Positions 36,613 through 44,818 of a DNA stretch of 64,000 nucleotides are shown here, piece after piece. The notes under the pieces were generated by a model. That model had not been told where the DNA came from, did not search any database, and worked only from the letters and a program-made list of their open reading frames with translations. The DNA is taken from positions 62,001 through 126,000 of the forward strand of contig JAZNIY010000017.1 in NCBI GenBank assembly GCA_045577735.1, in the 5' to 3' direction. Every line of letters begins with the position of its first letter. The first letter of the stretch is position 1. The DNA comes from Stercoripulliclostridium_A sp045577735 (GTDB lineage Bacteria > Bacillota > Clostridia > Christensenellales > DTU072). The translations under genes and the position numbers were made by a program.

Positions 36613-36888
36613 TTATACACCCAAGGCGTTACGTAGTAGATAGAATACGAAGAAGAGGATTGAACAAACGAGCATTGCTACTGCAATAATAACGGTCCAT
36701 CTCTTAAACTTTGCTTCCATAGTCTTTGCCTTGTTCTTACCAAAGAAAGATTCAGCTGCGCCGGTAATGGCTCCAAGGTTGGTTTGGTTACCACTTTGCA
36801 TCATAACAACAACAACCATGCCGATAGCAAGAAGCACCATAACTACCATAAGTGCGATTAATAAGCCACTATAAATATCATATGCCAT
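36613..36888 (-). CDS. secG: Preprotein translocase subunit SecG
   Basis: A 91-residue component of the SecYEG channel. Two membrane helices (about 8-30 and 65-87) flank the conserved MMQSGNQTNLGAITGAAESFFGK segment. GGAGAATGATAT lies before the ATG. It has its own terminator. Confidence 0.95.
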   Translation of the reverse strand: MAYDIYSGLLIALMVVMVLLAIGMVVVVMMQSGNQTNLGAITGAAESFFGKNKAKTMEAKFKRWTVIIAVAMLVCSILFFVFYLLRNALGV

Positions 36889-37008
36889 ATATCATTCTCC
36901 TTAATTACATACCGAAAATGCACTCCCTAAGGAAATGCTTTGTCATTATAACACAAGAAAACCCCTTAATCAAGTGTTTTTTTGCTTTTTATTTTTTATT
37001 TGTCTATC

Positions 37009-37037
37009 TTGACTAAATCTCTCTTTTGTAATATTAT
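37009..37037 (+). promoter_or_regulatory. Promoter of the DUF5058-cysK operon
   Basis: TTGACT (37009-37014), a 17-base spacer and TATTAT (37032-37037), followed by a leader of about 40 bases and AAGGAG before the ATG. The leader is too short for a riboswitch. Confidence 0.75.
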
Positions 37038-37081
37038 GTATTTATATAAATTTATAGTTAACCTAAGAAGGAGAAATTCAC

Positions 37082-37816
37082 ATGGTTGAAAGTTTCGCAA
37101 TAATTTACGTTCTTGGCGCAATTATTGCTCTAATCATAATCCTTATGAGCCTTGCATTCCTCTTTAAAGCATTAAAAAGAGCGAAAGCAATTGGTATGGA
37201 TAAAAAAGTGGTTACCGAAGCAATTAAAAATAGCGCTATTTTCTCAATAGTTCCCTCCATCCCAATCATAATTGGCGTTGGTATCATGATGCAATTCGTT
37301 GGTCTTGCTATTCCGTGGATTCGCCTTACCGTTATAGGCGCACTCCAATACGAAATACTCGCTCTCGACGCCGCAGGTGGTACCGTTATTGGAGCAACCG
37401 AAACAACCATTGCTACTGCAGTTGTAGTTATGACCATAAGCATCATCTCTGGACCTTTGTTCAACGCTATTTTCTACAAGAAATATCAAACCAAGCTTCT
37501 AGAGCTACAACAAAAGAACGAGCGCAAGATGAATGCTATCACCGGCGCACTTCTAGGTGGTATGCTTGCAGGCATTATGAGTAGCCTTATCGTTGGTGGT
37601 TTCTTCGGTATCGGCTCCCCCGTTACCGATGCAAGTGGCATAACGACCTACGGTGAAATCACCCTTATAACCCTTGCAGCAAGCGTTGTTTTAACCGGCA
37701 TTTGTGGTGTAATACTACTCGTTGGAAAGCAAAAATGGATTGAGTCCTATACTCTACCCATCAGTATTTTGGGCGCACTCGCCGTCGCTTTCCTATTCGT
37801 ACCCGTTTTTGCTTAA
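37082..37816 (+). CDS. DUF5058-like integral membrane protein
   Basis: A 244-residue protein with about six membrane helices and a repeated pattern of hydrophobic stretches rich in Ile/Gly. It contains a FSIVPSIPIIIGVGIMMQFVG segment and an AIPWIRLTVIGALQYEILA segment that resemble DUF5058 proteins. Function unproven. It is followed 15 bases later by another membrane protein and then by cysK in the same operon, so the two membrane proteins plausibly form a transporter for cysteine, cystine or a related substrate (inference). Confidence 0.7.
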   Translation: MVESFAIIYVLGAIIALIIILMSLAFLFKALKRAKAIGMDKKVVTEAIKNSAIFSIVPSIPIIIGVGIMMQFVGLAIPWIRLTVIGALQYEILALDAAGGTVIGATETTIATAVVVMTISIISGPLFNAIFYKKYQTKLLELQQKNERKMNAITGALLGGMLAGIMSSLIVGGFFGIGSPVTDASGITTYGEITLITLAASVVLTGICGVILLVGKQKWIESYTLPISILGALAVAFLFVPVFA

Positions 37817-37831
37817 AAGGAGGTAGTAGAT

Positions 37832-38527
37832 ATGAAAAAATTCGATATATTAACAACTGCTACTACTCGTGAGGGACACAACAACCAAATGCACTTCCTT
37901 GGAAGATGCTTTACTTGGGCTGCCCTTATTCTCATTTGCCTTGTTCCTGTTGCTTATTGCATCGCAGCCGGCGTTATGCCCGATTGGAAGACCCTTGGCG
38001 CTTGCATGAGCTTTGTTGCAGGTTACTGGGTAATCGGCTTAATAGAAGCTTTCAGCTATGCCCCCCTACTCGGCACGGGTGGACAATACCTTTCCTTTAT
38101 CACCGGTAACGTTGCAAACCTTAAACTTCCTGCTTCCCTTAATGCACAAACCGTTGCCAAGGTTGGGCAAGGCACGGAAGAACAAGAAATCATTTCTACT
38201 ATTTCTATCGCCGTTAGTTCCATTGTAACCACGGTTATTATCGCAATAGGACTTATCCCCTTAGCAATATTCCAAAGCGAAATAGTTGAAGTTCTAAAGC
38301 CCATCTCCCCCTACGTCGTTCCCGCAATTTTCGGTGGTCTTACAATGGCTCTTTTAGCAAAATACTTCAAGGCCGTTGCAATCCCATTCGTGCTTTGCAT
38401 AATTATCTGTGTAGTTGGCAACCTCATCGGCCTAGGCTCCAGCTTAAGCCAATCAACCATGATTATAGTAGGTATGGTACTAAGTGGCATCTCTACCGTA
38501 ATTATGTATAAACTTGGTAAAATCTAA
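37832..38527 (+). CDS. Integral membrane partner of the DUF5058-like protein
   Basis: A 231-residue protein with about six helices. The N terminus is a short soluble stretch (TTATTREGHNNQMHFLGR), and then comes the notable loop GTGGQYLSFITGNVANLKLP between helices two and three. Not recognised as a named family. Strong AGGAGGT before the ATG; its stop overlaps the cysK start by one base. Co-encoding with DUF5058 suggests one heteromeric complex. Confidence 0.65.
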   Translation: MKKFDILTTATTREGHNNQMHFLGRCFTWAALILICLVPVAYCIAAGVMPDWKTLGACMSFVAGYWVIGLIEAFSYAPLLGTGGQYLSFITGNVANLKLPASLNAQTVAKVGQGTEEQEIISTISIAVSSIVTTVIIAIGLIPLAIFQSEIVEVLKPISPYVVPAIFGGLTMALLAKYFKAVAIPFVLCIIICVVGNLIGLGSSLSQSTMIIVGMVLSGISTVIMYKLGKI

Positions 38528-39420
38528 TGCTAAAAAATAACATCACCGAGCTTATTGGAGCAACCCCGCTCCTTAAGCTCGGCAACAGCAAAATATACGC
38601 AAAATTAGAGTATTTCAACCCTTTGCACTCCGTTAAAGATAGGGCTGCTTTATTCATGCTTAACGGCGCTCTGGAGCGTGGGGACATAACAAAGGGTGGA
38701 ACCGTTATTGAGCCCACGAGTGGCAATACCGGCGTTGGTCTAGCTTACGTAGCAAGAAGTTTAGGAATAAACTCCATTCTTGTTATGCCGGACAATATGA
38801 GCAAAGAAAGGATGTCCATTTTAAAAATATTGGGAGCCGAAATTGTTCTTACCCCGGCAAAAGACGGAATGATGGGTGCCATTAAAAAAGCAAGGGAATT
38901 AAAGGCAACAATCCCCAATAGCTTTATCCCAAACCAATTTGAAAACCAAGATAATTCTCGCGCACACGAGGAAACTACGGCGCAAGAAATCGTGCTAGAT
39001 CTAGGCGAAATAACGCCCGATTATCTTGTTCTTTCCTTTGGTAGCGGTGGCACGATTACGGGCCTTGGCAGGGCTCTAAAAAAGGCATATCCTAATCTTA
39101 AAGTAGTTGGCGTAGAGCCGGAAGAAAGCCCCCTATTATCTAAAGGATACGCGGGCGCGCATAAGATACAAGGCATTGGCGCAAACTTTGTTCCGTCAAT
39201 TTTGGAAAAAGATTTAATCGACCAAATCGTCACCGTTAAAGGCGAAGATGCCATTACTTATGCAATTAAGGGCGCAAGAGATTATGGCACTTTTATAGGT
39301 ATATCCTCAGGTGCCTCTCTTAAAGCCTCTTTGGATCTTGCCGAGCGATATCCCGATGCCGTTATCGTTACACTATTCCCCGATACGGGTGAAAGATACC
39401 TAAGCGCAATTAACGTTTAA
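38527..39420 (+). CDS. cysK: Cysteine synthase family PLP enzyme
   Basis: Makes cysteine from O-acetylserine and sulfide. PLP lysine in PLHSVKDRAA, substrate loop PTSGNTGVGLA, PLP-phosphate loop GSGGTITGLGRAL, and GISSGA near the end. 297 residues, slightly shorter than the usual 305-315. Third in the operon behind two membrane proteins, which ties those to sulfur amino acids. Confidence 0.94.
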   Translation: MLKNNITELIGATPLLKLGNSKIYAKLEYFNPLHSVKDRAALFMLNGALERGDITKGGTVIEPTSGNTGVGLAYVARSLGINSILVMPDNMSKERMSILKILGAEIVLTPAKDGMMGAIKKARELKATIPNSFIPNQFENQDNSRAHEETTAQEIVLDLGEITPDYLVLSFGSGGTITGLGRALKKAYPNLKVVGVEPEESPLLSKGYAGAHKIQGIGANFVPSILEKDLIDQIVTVKGEDAITYAIKGARDYGTFIGISSGASLKASLDLAERYPDAVIVTLFPDTGERYLSAINV

Positions 39421-39426
39421 GAAATC

Positions 39427-39452
39427 AAAGGTCGCTTGCGACCTTTTCTTTT
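39427..39452 (+). terminator. Terminator after cysK
   Basis: AAAGGTCGC and GCGACCTTT pair with a two-base loop and a T-rich tail. The tail abuts the ribosome site of the next gene, so attenuation or partial read-through is possible. Confidence 0.8.
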
Positions 39453-39463
39453 AAGGAGAATAT

Positions 39464-40096
39464 ATGATAAATATAAAAGATAACCAAAGAATACTATTTA
39501 TTGGCGACAGTATTACCGACATAAGCTTTAATAGAAGATTTAATAGGAGCATTGGTGGACGCAACGTATACTGCCTCCAAGTTGCAAAAGAATTGAAAAA
39601 GAAACATAAAGGGTTAAAATTCTTCTTTAAGGGTATTGCAAGCAATAGAACTTACCACGTTTATGATAGGCTTACCAAAGATTGCATAAACTTAAAGCCC
39701 GACCTTATTATAATGCTAATTGGAGTTAACGATGCTTGGGAAAACTACGTGCCGGAGCAATATCCTCCACTATTGCGTCCTATGGAACCCCACGTTAAAG
39801 AGATTTATAGAAGAATCAAAACAGAGCTTCCGAACGCCAAAATTGTTACTCTTCTGCCTTTTTTAATTAGTACAATAGAAGAAAAACAACCTTTTCACGG
39901 CGTATTAAATAAATTTGTCGAAAAGCTAAATGAGCTTGCCACCGGCTATGCCGATGAAATTATTGCGTTACAGCCAATATTTGATAATGCTGAACAAAAA
40001 TATGCTCCCGTTCTTTTGGCGCGTGACTCCGTTCATCCAACAAACCTAGGACATGAAGTTATTGCAAAAGCGGTTTTAAAAGTTTTGTCTTATTGA
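39464..40096 (+). CDS. SGNH/GDSL-type hydrolase
   Basis: A 210-residue esterase/lipase-like protein. Block I FIGDSITD with the nucleophile Ser, block II with FKGIASNRTY (Gly/Asn oxyanion residues), block III LIGVNDAWEN, block V DSVHPTNLGH with the Asp-His pair. No signal peptide, so cytoplasmic; carbohydrate-ester or acyl-ester deacetylation is likely. AAGGAGAA before the ATG. Confidence 0.92.
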   Translation: MINIKDNQRILFIGDSITDISFNRRFNRSIGGRNVYCLQVAKELKKKHKGLKFFFKGIASNRTYHVYDRLTKDCINLKPDLIIMLIGVNDAWENYVPEQYPPLLRPMEPHVKEIYRRIKTELPNAKIVTLLPFLISTIEEKQPFHGVLNKFVEKLNELATGYADEIIALQPIFDNAEQKYAPVLLARDSVHPTNLGHEVIAKAVLKVLSY

Positions 40097-40124
40097 CCTA
40101 AAATTTTAATTTAGAAACAAAATA

Positions 40125-40180
40125 AAAAGACCTACATCACCAGCGTACCATAACGTACGTTCCTATGTAGGTCTTTGTTT
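40125..40180. terminator. Bidirectional terminator between SGNH gene and minus-strand unit
   Basis: AAAGACCTACAT and ATGTAGGTCTTT form a 12-bp stem with a long internal hairpin loop (GTAC...GTAC). Confidence 0.85.
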
Positions 40181-40210
40181 TGCAAATTATTTCGCTAAAC
40201 TAGTGTGTTC

Positions 40211-40588
40211 TTACCAATCAAGAGCGATATTGAATGATAGGTTGTGTAAAATGTAATCGGTGTAGGACATTGCTTGGGGTTGAGCTTGTTCCTTTTGCTT
40301 CTTTGCTTTCCAGCCAGCATAAAGAACGATGTCGCCACCGGGCATTTTTTCAGAGTCAAACTTATTGGTGCAAGCAGCATCGGTGAACCAACCTAAAAAT
40401 TCGTGCTTAGAAGAAATAAGCTCGGGTAGATAGATTTTTTGTCCTTTACGTGCCTTAATGGTTTCGATTTCTTCATCAAAACGAACGCCATTAGTCTTAA
40501 AGGACATCTTGTACTTACGGCAAGATACACCAATAATTGCAATTATTAAACCTGCAACACATACTCCAAAAACGATCCAAGGTATCAT
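40211..40588 (-). CDS. Small membrane protein with InlB B-repeat
   Basis: A 125-residue protein: one N-terminal membrane helix (about 2-22), then an InlB B-repeat/beta-grasp module (about 28-92: MSFKTNGVRFDEEIETI, KGQKIYLPELISSKHEFLGW, GDIVLYAGWKAKK) and a short tail. The order (helix, then KxxxSF..., then ...GW.TDAAC.) copies the C terminus of the 3219-residue protein at 51.2-60.8 kb. Second in a two-gene unit. The module may face the cytoplasm. Confidence 0.75.
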   Translation of the reverse strand: MIPWIVFGVCVAGLIIAIIGVSCRKYKMSFKTNGVRFDEEIETIKARKGQKIYLPELISSKHEFLGWFTDAACTNKFDSEKMPGGDIVLYAGWKAKKQKEQAQPQAMSYTDYILHNLSFNIALDW

Positions 40589-40608
40589 TATCTATATCCT
40601 CCTAGATT

Positions 40609-41175
40609 TTAAACTAATAATATTAATGCTGCAACAGCAGTGATTACGAATGGTATGAGGGAAAGAACTAATCCAACGATTCTCTTTTTCCTAATGTATT
40701 TTTTACGAATTGCATATCCTCTAATGTTGGGAACAACAACTCTTCCTTTCTTGAATGGTTCATTTGCAAAGAATTTTTCCAAGCCGTATTTCTTACCTTT
40801 GTAAGTGTACTCTTCTTCGGAAACAGAACCGCCTTTAGTACCAGCCAAATATGGGGGAACGTATCCTTTAGGCTCACTAACGACCTTTCTGCGAGGATAT
40901 ATCTTAATTCCTTTATTGGACCTTCCGCCAATACTTTCTATTTCTTTATATCCTTGAGCAATACTTATGTAATCGCTGTAATTATAGCCTTGATTCTTCT
41001 TGTCTCTTTTCTTGCCTTTTTCTAAACCAGCATATGCATAGAAATAATCGTAATAATCCTCATCGATCTTACCATAAGCACCACTTACGCCATGCAAACC
41101 AACGCCACTTCCATCTTGAAGTAGTCCAAGTCCACTGGGTGAGCATATTTCACATCTGCAATTATCTTCTACCAT
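40609..41175 (-). CDS. Hypothetical protein with C-terminal membrane anchor
   Basis: No family recognised. 188 residues from the ATG at 41175, preferred because GAGGAAAAT precedes it (an ATG five codons earlier has no site). N-terminal CRCEIC motif, a Tyr/Gly-rich middle (DEDYYDYFYAYAGLEKGK), a basic region and a single C-terminal helix (VGLVLSLIPFVITAVAALILL) with nothing after it, a tail-anchored layout. It pairs with the InlB-type membrane gene 20 bases downstream. Confidence 0.6.
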   Translation of the reverse strand: MVEDNCRCEICSPSGLGLLQDGSGVGLHGVSGAYGKIDEDYYDYFYAYAGLEKGKKRDKKNQGYNYSDYISIAQGYKEIESIGGRSNKGIKIYPRRKVVSEPKGYVPPYLAGTKGGSVSEEEYTYKGKKYGLEKFFANEPFKKGRVVVPNIRGYAIRKKYIRKKRIVGLVLSLIPFVITAVAALILLV

Positions 41176-41191
41176 ATTTTCCTCATCCACG

Positions 41192-41212
41192 TGGGTACAA
41201 TTCGCCCACGAT
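41192..41212 (-). promoter_or_regulatory. Inverted repeat in the 5' leader of the tail-anchored gene
   Basis: CGTGGG-TACAATTCG-CCCACG lies just upstream of the start, within or next to the message leader. It could be a repressor site or a hairpin hindering initiation. A TATATTATATTAAAATATAA tract beyond it is promoter-like. Confidence 0.4.
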
Positions 41213-41299
41213 ATATATTATATTAAAATATAATTTGTAAATTGTCAATACCTATTTATATTTTTTTTAATCTTTAATTAACTTTTTTCCGTGCATTAA

Positions 41300-41327
41300 G
41301 AAAGCGCCGTATGGCGCCTTGTATTTT
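41300..41327 (-). terminator. Terminator of the helical-protein gene
   Basis: GGCGCC and GGCGCTT-type arms around ATAC form a G/C-rich stem, with a short T-run on the minus strand right after the stop codon. Confidence 0.6.
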
Positions 41328-41755
41328 TAAAGAAATCTTCTAATATCAATTGCCAACGTTTCTTCGATGTCAATTAATCGTTTGGCAATCTCTTTCGAAG
41401 CCTCGCTTGCTTCGGTAAATTGATTAAGATACTTGTTAAGGCTCTTAACACCCATATTGCAACCGTCGGTCACTAATTCGGCAATGGTTTGATCGCTAGG
41501 TTCAAATGCCATTTTCATGTTAGTCTTAATCCAACTCATTCCCTTTGCCATAGCATTCGGCGACTTTCCTTCGTCAGCATATTTGTCAAGCTCTCTTTTT
41601 AGATCATCACCCATATCCCAATGCTTTTCACGAGCCTCTTCCAAAAACTTGCGTAGGTCGGGGCTATTAACGTCCTCGAGGACTTCCTCAATGGTTTCCA
41701 TACCCATTTGAATACCTGCATCACATTCTCTTAGTAATTTAACTGTATCGTTCAT
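41327..41755 (-). CDS. DUF2383-like four-helix bundle protein
   Basis: A 142-residue all-helical protein starting MNDTVKLLRECDAGIQMGM, with DLRKFLEEAREKHWDMGDDL and TIAELVTDGCNMGVKSLNKY. The pattern resembles DUF2383/ferritin-like helical bundles that occur in Clostridia, though without a full set of metal-binding EXXH motifs (single KHWDMGDD). AAGGAGG precedes the ATG at 41755; a longer frame starting at 41857 would cover a terminator and is rejected. Function unknown. Confidence 0.7.
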   Translation of the reverse strand: MNDTVKLLRECDAGIQMGMETIEEVLEDVNSPDLRKFLEEAREKHWDMGDDLKRELDKYADEGKSPNAMAKGMSWIKTNMKMAFEPSDQTIAELVTDGCNMGVKSLNKYLNQFTEASEASKEIAKRLIDIEETLAIDIRRFL

Positions 41756-41807
41756 AATTTCCTCCTTAAACGATATAATTATTAACGTTTTAAAAAATTT
41801 TATCCAT

Positions 41808-41846
41808 AAAAAAACAACGGGGCTTTCACACCGCTGTTTTTCTAAA
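41808..41846. terminator. Terminator of the ABC exporter operon
   Basis: AACAGCGG and CCGTTGTT (one G-U pair) followed by a T-run on the minus strand, between the permease and the helical-protein gene. Confidence 0.7.
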
Positions 41847-41965
41847 CATTTGGTCATTTCTTGCCATTTGTTTTTAAATATTGCTTAATATTATATTGAT
41901 TGAATTTCTGCAAGTTTAGATATCCTTTTTGCTTTGTTTAGTTATCCGTTTTGCATATTTTCTCA

Positions 41966-42748
41966 TTAATTATCGCTTGTCATTTTTTTCTTAAAAAGAA
42001 TTACTGCAAGCGCAACACTCGCAAGCGTAAACAATAAAATAGGTATTAGTCCTAATTTGGCTACGGCGTCAAAAGTGTAGGTTAAGTTAAAAACATTGGT
42101 AGCACCGGTTATCACACGACCAAGATAAACCGTTGGATAAAAGGGCAAACACCGTGCAAAAGTTTCAAAACCGCCCATGCTTTCTATGGGCATCCAACAA
42201 CCACCAAGAACCCCTGCAAGACTTATGAAAATTGAACAAATCCCTGGTGCCGTTTTATCGTTAAACACCGTACCAAACAAGATACCAAAAAAAATGCTTG
42301 TGATTAACGTGGGAATTTCGCTAACAACGAGCAACAACGTCTCACCAAACGATATATAATTAGCATTCGTGATTAAGGAGACTATCCATCCCGTTAATAC
42401 GCACACTAAGGTTTGCAACAATCCAATAACCAAACCAACCAAAGAATAACCTAAAATGAATTCATATGCCTTCATCGGAGATGCGTAAAGTCGTTTAAGA
42501 AAGAAGGTTTGCCTATCCTTTGAAACTATTAACGCCATCGTTAGCATTACAAAGGTGTATGAAAACATTATTATTGCAGGAAGTAACGCGGTTAAATTAA
42601 ACATAGGCGTGTTGCCATCGGTATAGCCGTTTATTATTTGGAATATAGCAAGCATAACGACTGGAAATCCTATGCAAAATACGTACATTAAAGGATCGCG
42701 CGATATTTCCTTTAGATTTCTATTAAAAAAATTTAGAGTCCTATTCAT
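41966..42748 (-). CDS. ABC-2 type transporter permease
   Basis: A 260-residue permease with six hydrophobic segments; NRNLKEISRDPLMYVFCIGFPVVMLAIFQ is the usual ABC-2 start, with LKRLYASPMKAYEFILGY as the coupling region. It exports a drug, lipid or peptide, and the substrate is unknown. Overlaps the ATPase gene by eight bases, last of a four-gene operon. Confidence 0.9.
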   Translation of the reverse strand: MNRTLNFFNRNLKEISRDPLMYVFCIGFPVVMLAIFQIINGYTDGNTPMFNLTALLPAIIMFSYTFVMLTMALIVSKDRQTFFLKRLYASPMKAYEFILGYSLVGLVIGLLQTLVCVLTGWIVSLITNANYISFGETLLLVVSEIPTLITSIFFGILFGTVFNDKTAPGICSIFISLAGVLGGCWMPIESMGGFETFARCLPFYPTVYLGRVITGATNVFNLTYTFDAVAKLGLIPILLFTLASVALAVILFKKKMTSDN

Positions 42749-43457
42749 TATCTTCCACCAATTTTATAAACGCATCCTCAAACTTAGACGTCGCGTGCTT
42801 CTCTTTTATTTCATCAATAGAGCCAATCTCCAACAACTTCCCCTTAGAAAGTATTGCCACCCTATCACAAAGGTTTTCTATCTCTTCTAAATAATGAGAA
42901 GTAATAATTATGGTAATTTTACCTTTTAACTTCTTCATTATTTGCCACAATTCTCTTCTTGCAAAAACGTCTAAACCCAACGTCGGCTCATCAAGAAATA
43001 ATATTTTAGGTTGCGAAATTAGGGCTATTGCTATTGATAGTCTTCTTTTATAACCACCCGACAACGTTTTGGCCTTTTGCCCTAAAACATCACCTAAACT
43101 AAAAGTTTCAACTAATTCATCAATATATTGCTCGTTATTCTTGTGGTATACGTTTGCAAAAAAACAAAGGTTTTCTCGTACCGTCAAGTTGTTTGCAACT
43201 GCCGTTTCTTGGGGAGATAGGTTTATTATTTCCTTAATCTTGTCAAGGTCTTGTTCAAGGTTATAGCCATAAACGGAAACTTTTCCATCCGACTTTTGCG
43301 TTAACCCACAAAGAATTTTTATGATGGTAGATTTCCCCGCACCGTTAACACCCAATAAACCAAAGGTTTCACCCTTCTTTATTTCTAAAGATAGGTTGTC
43401 AAGCGCCTTGAGTTTTTTATAATTCTTACTTATATTTTCAATGGTTATTGCCGTCAT
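42741..43457 (-). CDS. ABC transporter ATP-binding protein
   Basis: A 238-residue ATPase partner of the permease. Walker A GVNGAGKST, Q-loop region NLSPQETAV, signature LSGGYKRRLS, Walker B ILFLDEPTLGLD, and the H-loop ITSHYLEEIE. It follows the XRE gene by 13 bases, so expression is likely tied to that regulator. Confidence 0.95.
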   Translation of the reverse strand: MTAITIENISKNYKKLKALDNLSLEIKKGETFGLLGVNGAGKSTIIKILCGLTQKSDGKVSVYGYNLEQDLDKIKEIINLSPQETAVANNLTVRENLCFFANVYHKNNEQYIDELVETFSLGDVLGQKAKTLSGGYKRRLSIAIALISQPKILFLDEPTLGLDVFARRELWQIMKKLKGKITIIITSHYLEEIENLCDRVAILSKGKLLEIGSIDEIKEKHATSKFEDAFIKLVEDNE

Positions 43458-43470
43458 ATATCACTAATTA

Positions 43471-43677
43471 TTAAAAATAAAACAACTCTTCAAACTTCTT
43501 TTCAAGCGCAATGGAAAGAAGAAGGGAAAGTTTAGCAGATGGATTAAACTGATTTTTCTCAATGGAGATAATCGTTTGTCTTGTAGTGCCAACAAGTTTT
43601 GCAAGTTCTTCTTGTGAAAGTTTTTTTTCTTGGCGGGCTTCTTTTATTCTATTATGTAATATGATATCGTTATTCAT
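43471..43677 (-). CDS. XRE family HTH regulator of the ABC operon
   Basis: A 68-residue HTH protein (IKEARQEKKLSQEELAKLVG, TRQTIISIEKNQFNPSAKLSLLLSIAL) of the compact type often found ahead of ABC exporters. Its ATG overlaps the stop of the preceding gene (TAATG). It probably binds the inverted-repeat operators around the operon promoter. Confidence 0.93.
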   Translation of the reverse strand: MNNDIILHNRIKEARQEKKLSQEELAKLVGTTRQTIISIEKNQFNPSAKLSLLLSIALEKKFEELFYF

Positions 43678-44012
43678 TAAATAATCCCCACGATGGAAAG
43701 TATGCAGTTTGTAAGCATTATAAGTGCGCCAAATAGCTCGCCTATCGCTCCTAGCAATATGCCGATATGTCTTCTTTTAGCGATGAAATATTGGCAAAAA
43801 TAAAAAACCGTTGCCCAAGTAAAGCAGATGCCACCTATTGCAAAACAAACGGATTTCATACCAAGCGCTCCAAACAAACAAATAAATGCTATGGCAACGA
43901 TACCCGTTACTATAACGCTTATCCAATTACATTTTGCAATCTTTTGGTTTTCATATTCACCAACTTGCACCTTTTTACTTTGCGCTTTTTCCAAAATTTC
44001 TTCTCTATTCAT
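43677..44012 (-). CDS. DUF6442-like small membrane protein
   Basis: A 111-residue protein: N-terminal NREEILEKAQSKKVQVGEYENQKI and three hydrophobic helices (about 30-50, 53-73, 83-108). The starting motif resembles DUF6442 proteins, which often sit next to short XRE regulators. Function unknown. First gene of the operon, AGGAG before the ATG. Confidence 0.6.
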   Translation of the reverse strand: MNREEILEKAQSKKVQVGEYENQKIAKCNWISVIVTGIVAIAFICLFGALGMKSVCFAIGGICFTWATVFYFCQYFIAKRRHIGILLGAIGELFGALIMLTNCILSIVGII

Positions 44013-44030
44013 AATATACTCCTACTCAAA

Positions 44031-44096
44031 ATGTAAAGTATTCTTGACATTTTTATTATAAAAGTGAAGATGAACGACGTCAAGTTTTATTTACAT
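44031..44096 (-). promoter_or_regulatory. Promoter and paired inverted operators of the XRE/ABC operon
   Basis: Promoter on the minus strand: TTGACG (44078-44083), exact 17-base spacer, TATAAT (44055-44060). Two matching sites flank it in opposite orientation: ATGTAAA-N5-CTTGAC (44031-44047) and GTCAAG-N5-TTTACAT (44079-44096). One overlaps the -35 and the other lies downstream of the -10. This is a strong autoregulation pattern. Confidence 0.8.
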
Positions 44097-44150
44097 TTTT
44101 TCTAAAAAATTTTTAAACGGGATGCAAAAGAATGATTTAAGCTAAAACAA

Positions 44151-44179
44151 TTGACAAGCAACCGAATATATTATAAAAT
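44151..44179 (+). promoter_or_regulatory. tRNA-Ser promoter
   Basis: TTGACA, 17 bases, TAAAAT, ending about 11 bases before the tRNA 5' end. Confidence 0.7.
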
Positions 44180-44190
44180 ATTTAGGCATT

Positions 44191-44279
44191 GGAGAGTTGG
44201 CAGAGCGGTCGAATGCGGCGGTCTTGAAAACCGTTTTAGTGAACAGCTAACTGGGGTTCGAATCCCTAACTCTCCGCCA
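44191..44279 (+). tRNA. tRNA-Ser (UGA anticodon)
   Basis: Full type-II (long variable arm) tRNA: acceptor GGAGAGT pairs with ACTCTCC, discriminator G and encoded CCA (44277-44279). The anticodon loop CTTGAAA gives anticodon TGA, reading UCA serine codons. T-arm GGGGTTCGAATCCCT intact. It is the attachment gene of the island that follows; the left att repeat starts in its anticodon region. Confidence 0.96.
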
Positions 44280-44291
44280 CCCGAATCCCAA
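44221..44291 (+). repeat. Left attachment repeat (attL) inside tRNA-Ser
   Basis: 71 bases, from the anticodon stem-loop (GTCTTGAAAACCG) through the tRNA 3' end to AATCCCAA, are identical to 50132-50202. One mismatch at 44292 is followed by a further 11 identical bases. Confidence 0.93.
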
Positions 44292-44326
44292 CAGAACCCG
44301 TAAAAGGGCTGTTGGGTGTTTTTTTG
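44287..44326 (+). terminator. Terminator after tRNA-Ser
   Basis: CCCAACAG and CTGTTGGG with a GAACCCGTAAAAGGG loop region and T-run. Its 5' arm lies within the attachment repeat. Confidence 0.85.
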
Positions 44327-44350
44327 CCATTTTGAAACGAATTTTAATAA

Positions 44351-44527
44351 AATAATTGGCTTGTTAACATCAAGAAACTTACAGAGCAAGGTAATAAATA
44401 TTGTCTACGAGCAAGTTGCAGTGGTAGACCGATATATAGAAATATTGATATAGATGACTCTACTTACAAAGCAATTCAAGTAGACGATATGTGCTACATA
44501 CCAACGCAAAAAACTAACAAACTTTAA
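44351..44527 (+). pseudogene. Remnant reading frame at the island left end
   Basis: 59 open codons (reading CLRASCSGRPIYRNIDIDD, then YKAIQVDDMCYIPTQK) ending in TAA, without a start codon or ribosome site. It looks like the tail of a larger island gene lost by deletion. Family not recognised. The rest of 44280-44818 holds the tRNA terminator and A/T-rich DNA with no other supported feature. Confidence 0.4.
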
Positions 44528-44818
44528 CCATAAAAAATGCAACTCGTTAATAAAATATTTGATGAGGTGCATTTATGTTAAACAATCAATAAACGAACCA
44601 ACAACCAGTATATAGTAATGCTTATGCTTCTAATTTATTTAATAAAATCTATTACGTTGTAGTATTTTTTTGCTAGTTTACTATGAAGAATTATATTTTC
44701 CTTTAACTCTGTTCCTACCAAAATTTGCTCAAGCTCAACTTGACTATTGTCAAACTTATATTTTGCTTTACTTTCGTTGTTTATTTTGTACTTATGCTTA
44801 TTCTTTGCTTACTGCGTC

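Noticed and set aside
41756..41857. N-terminal extension of the DUF2383-like protein
   Set aside because: It would read through the terminator hairpin of the upstream operon, and a clear AAGGAGG supports the start at 41755.
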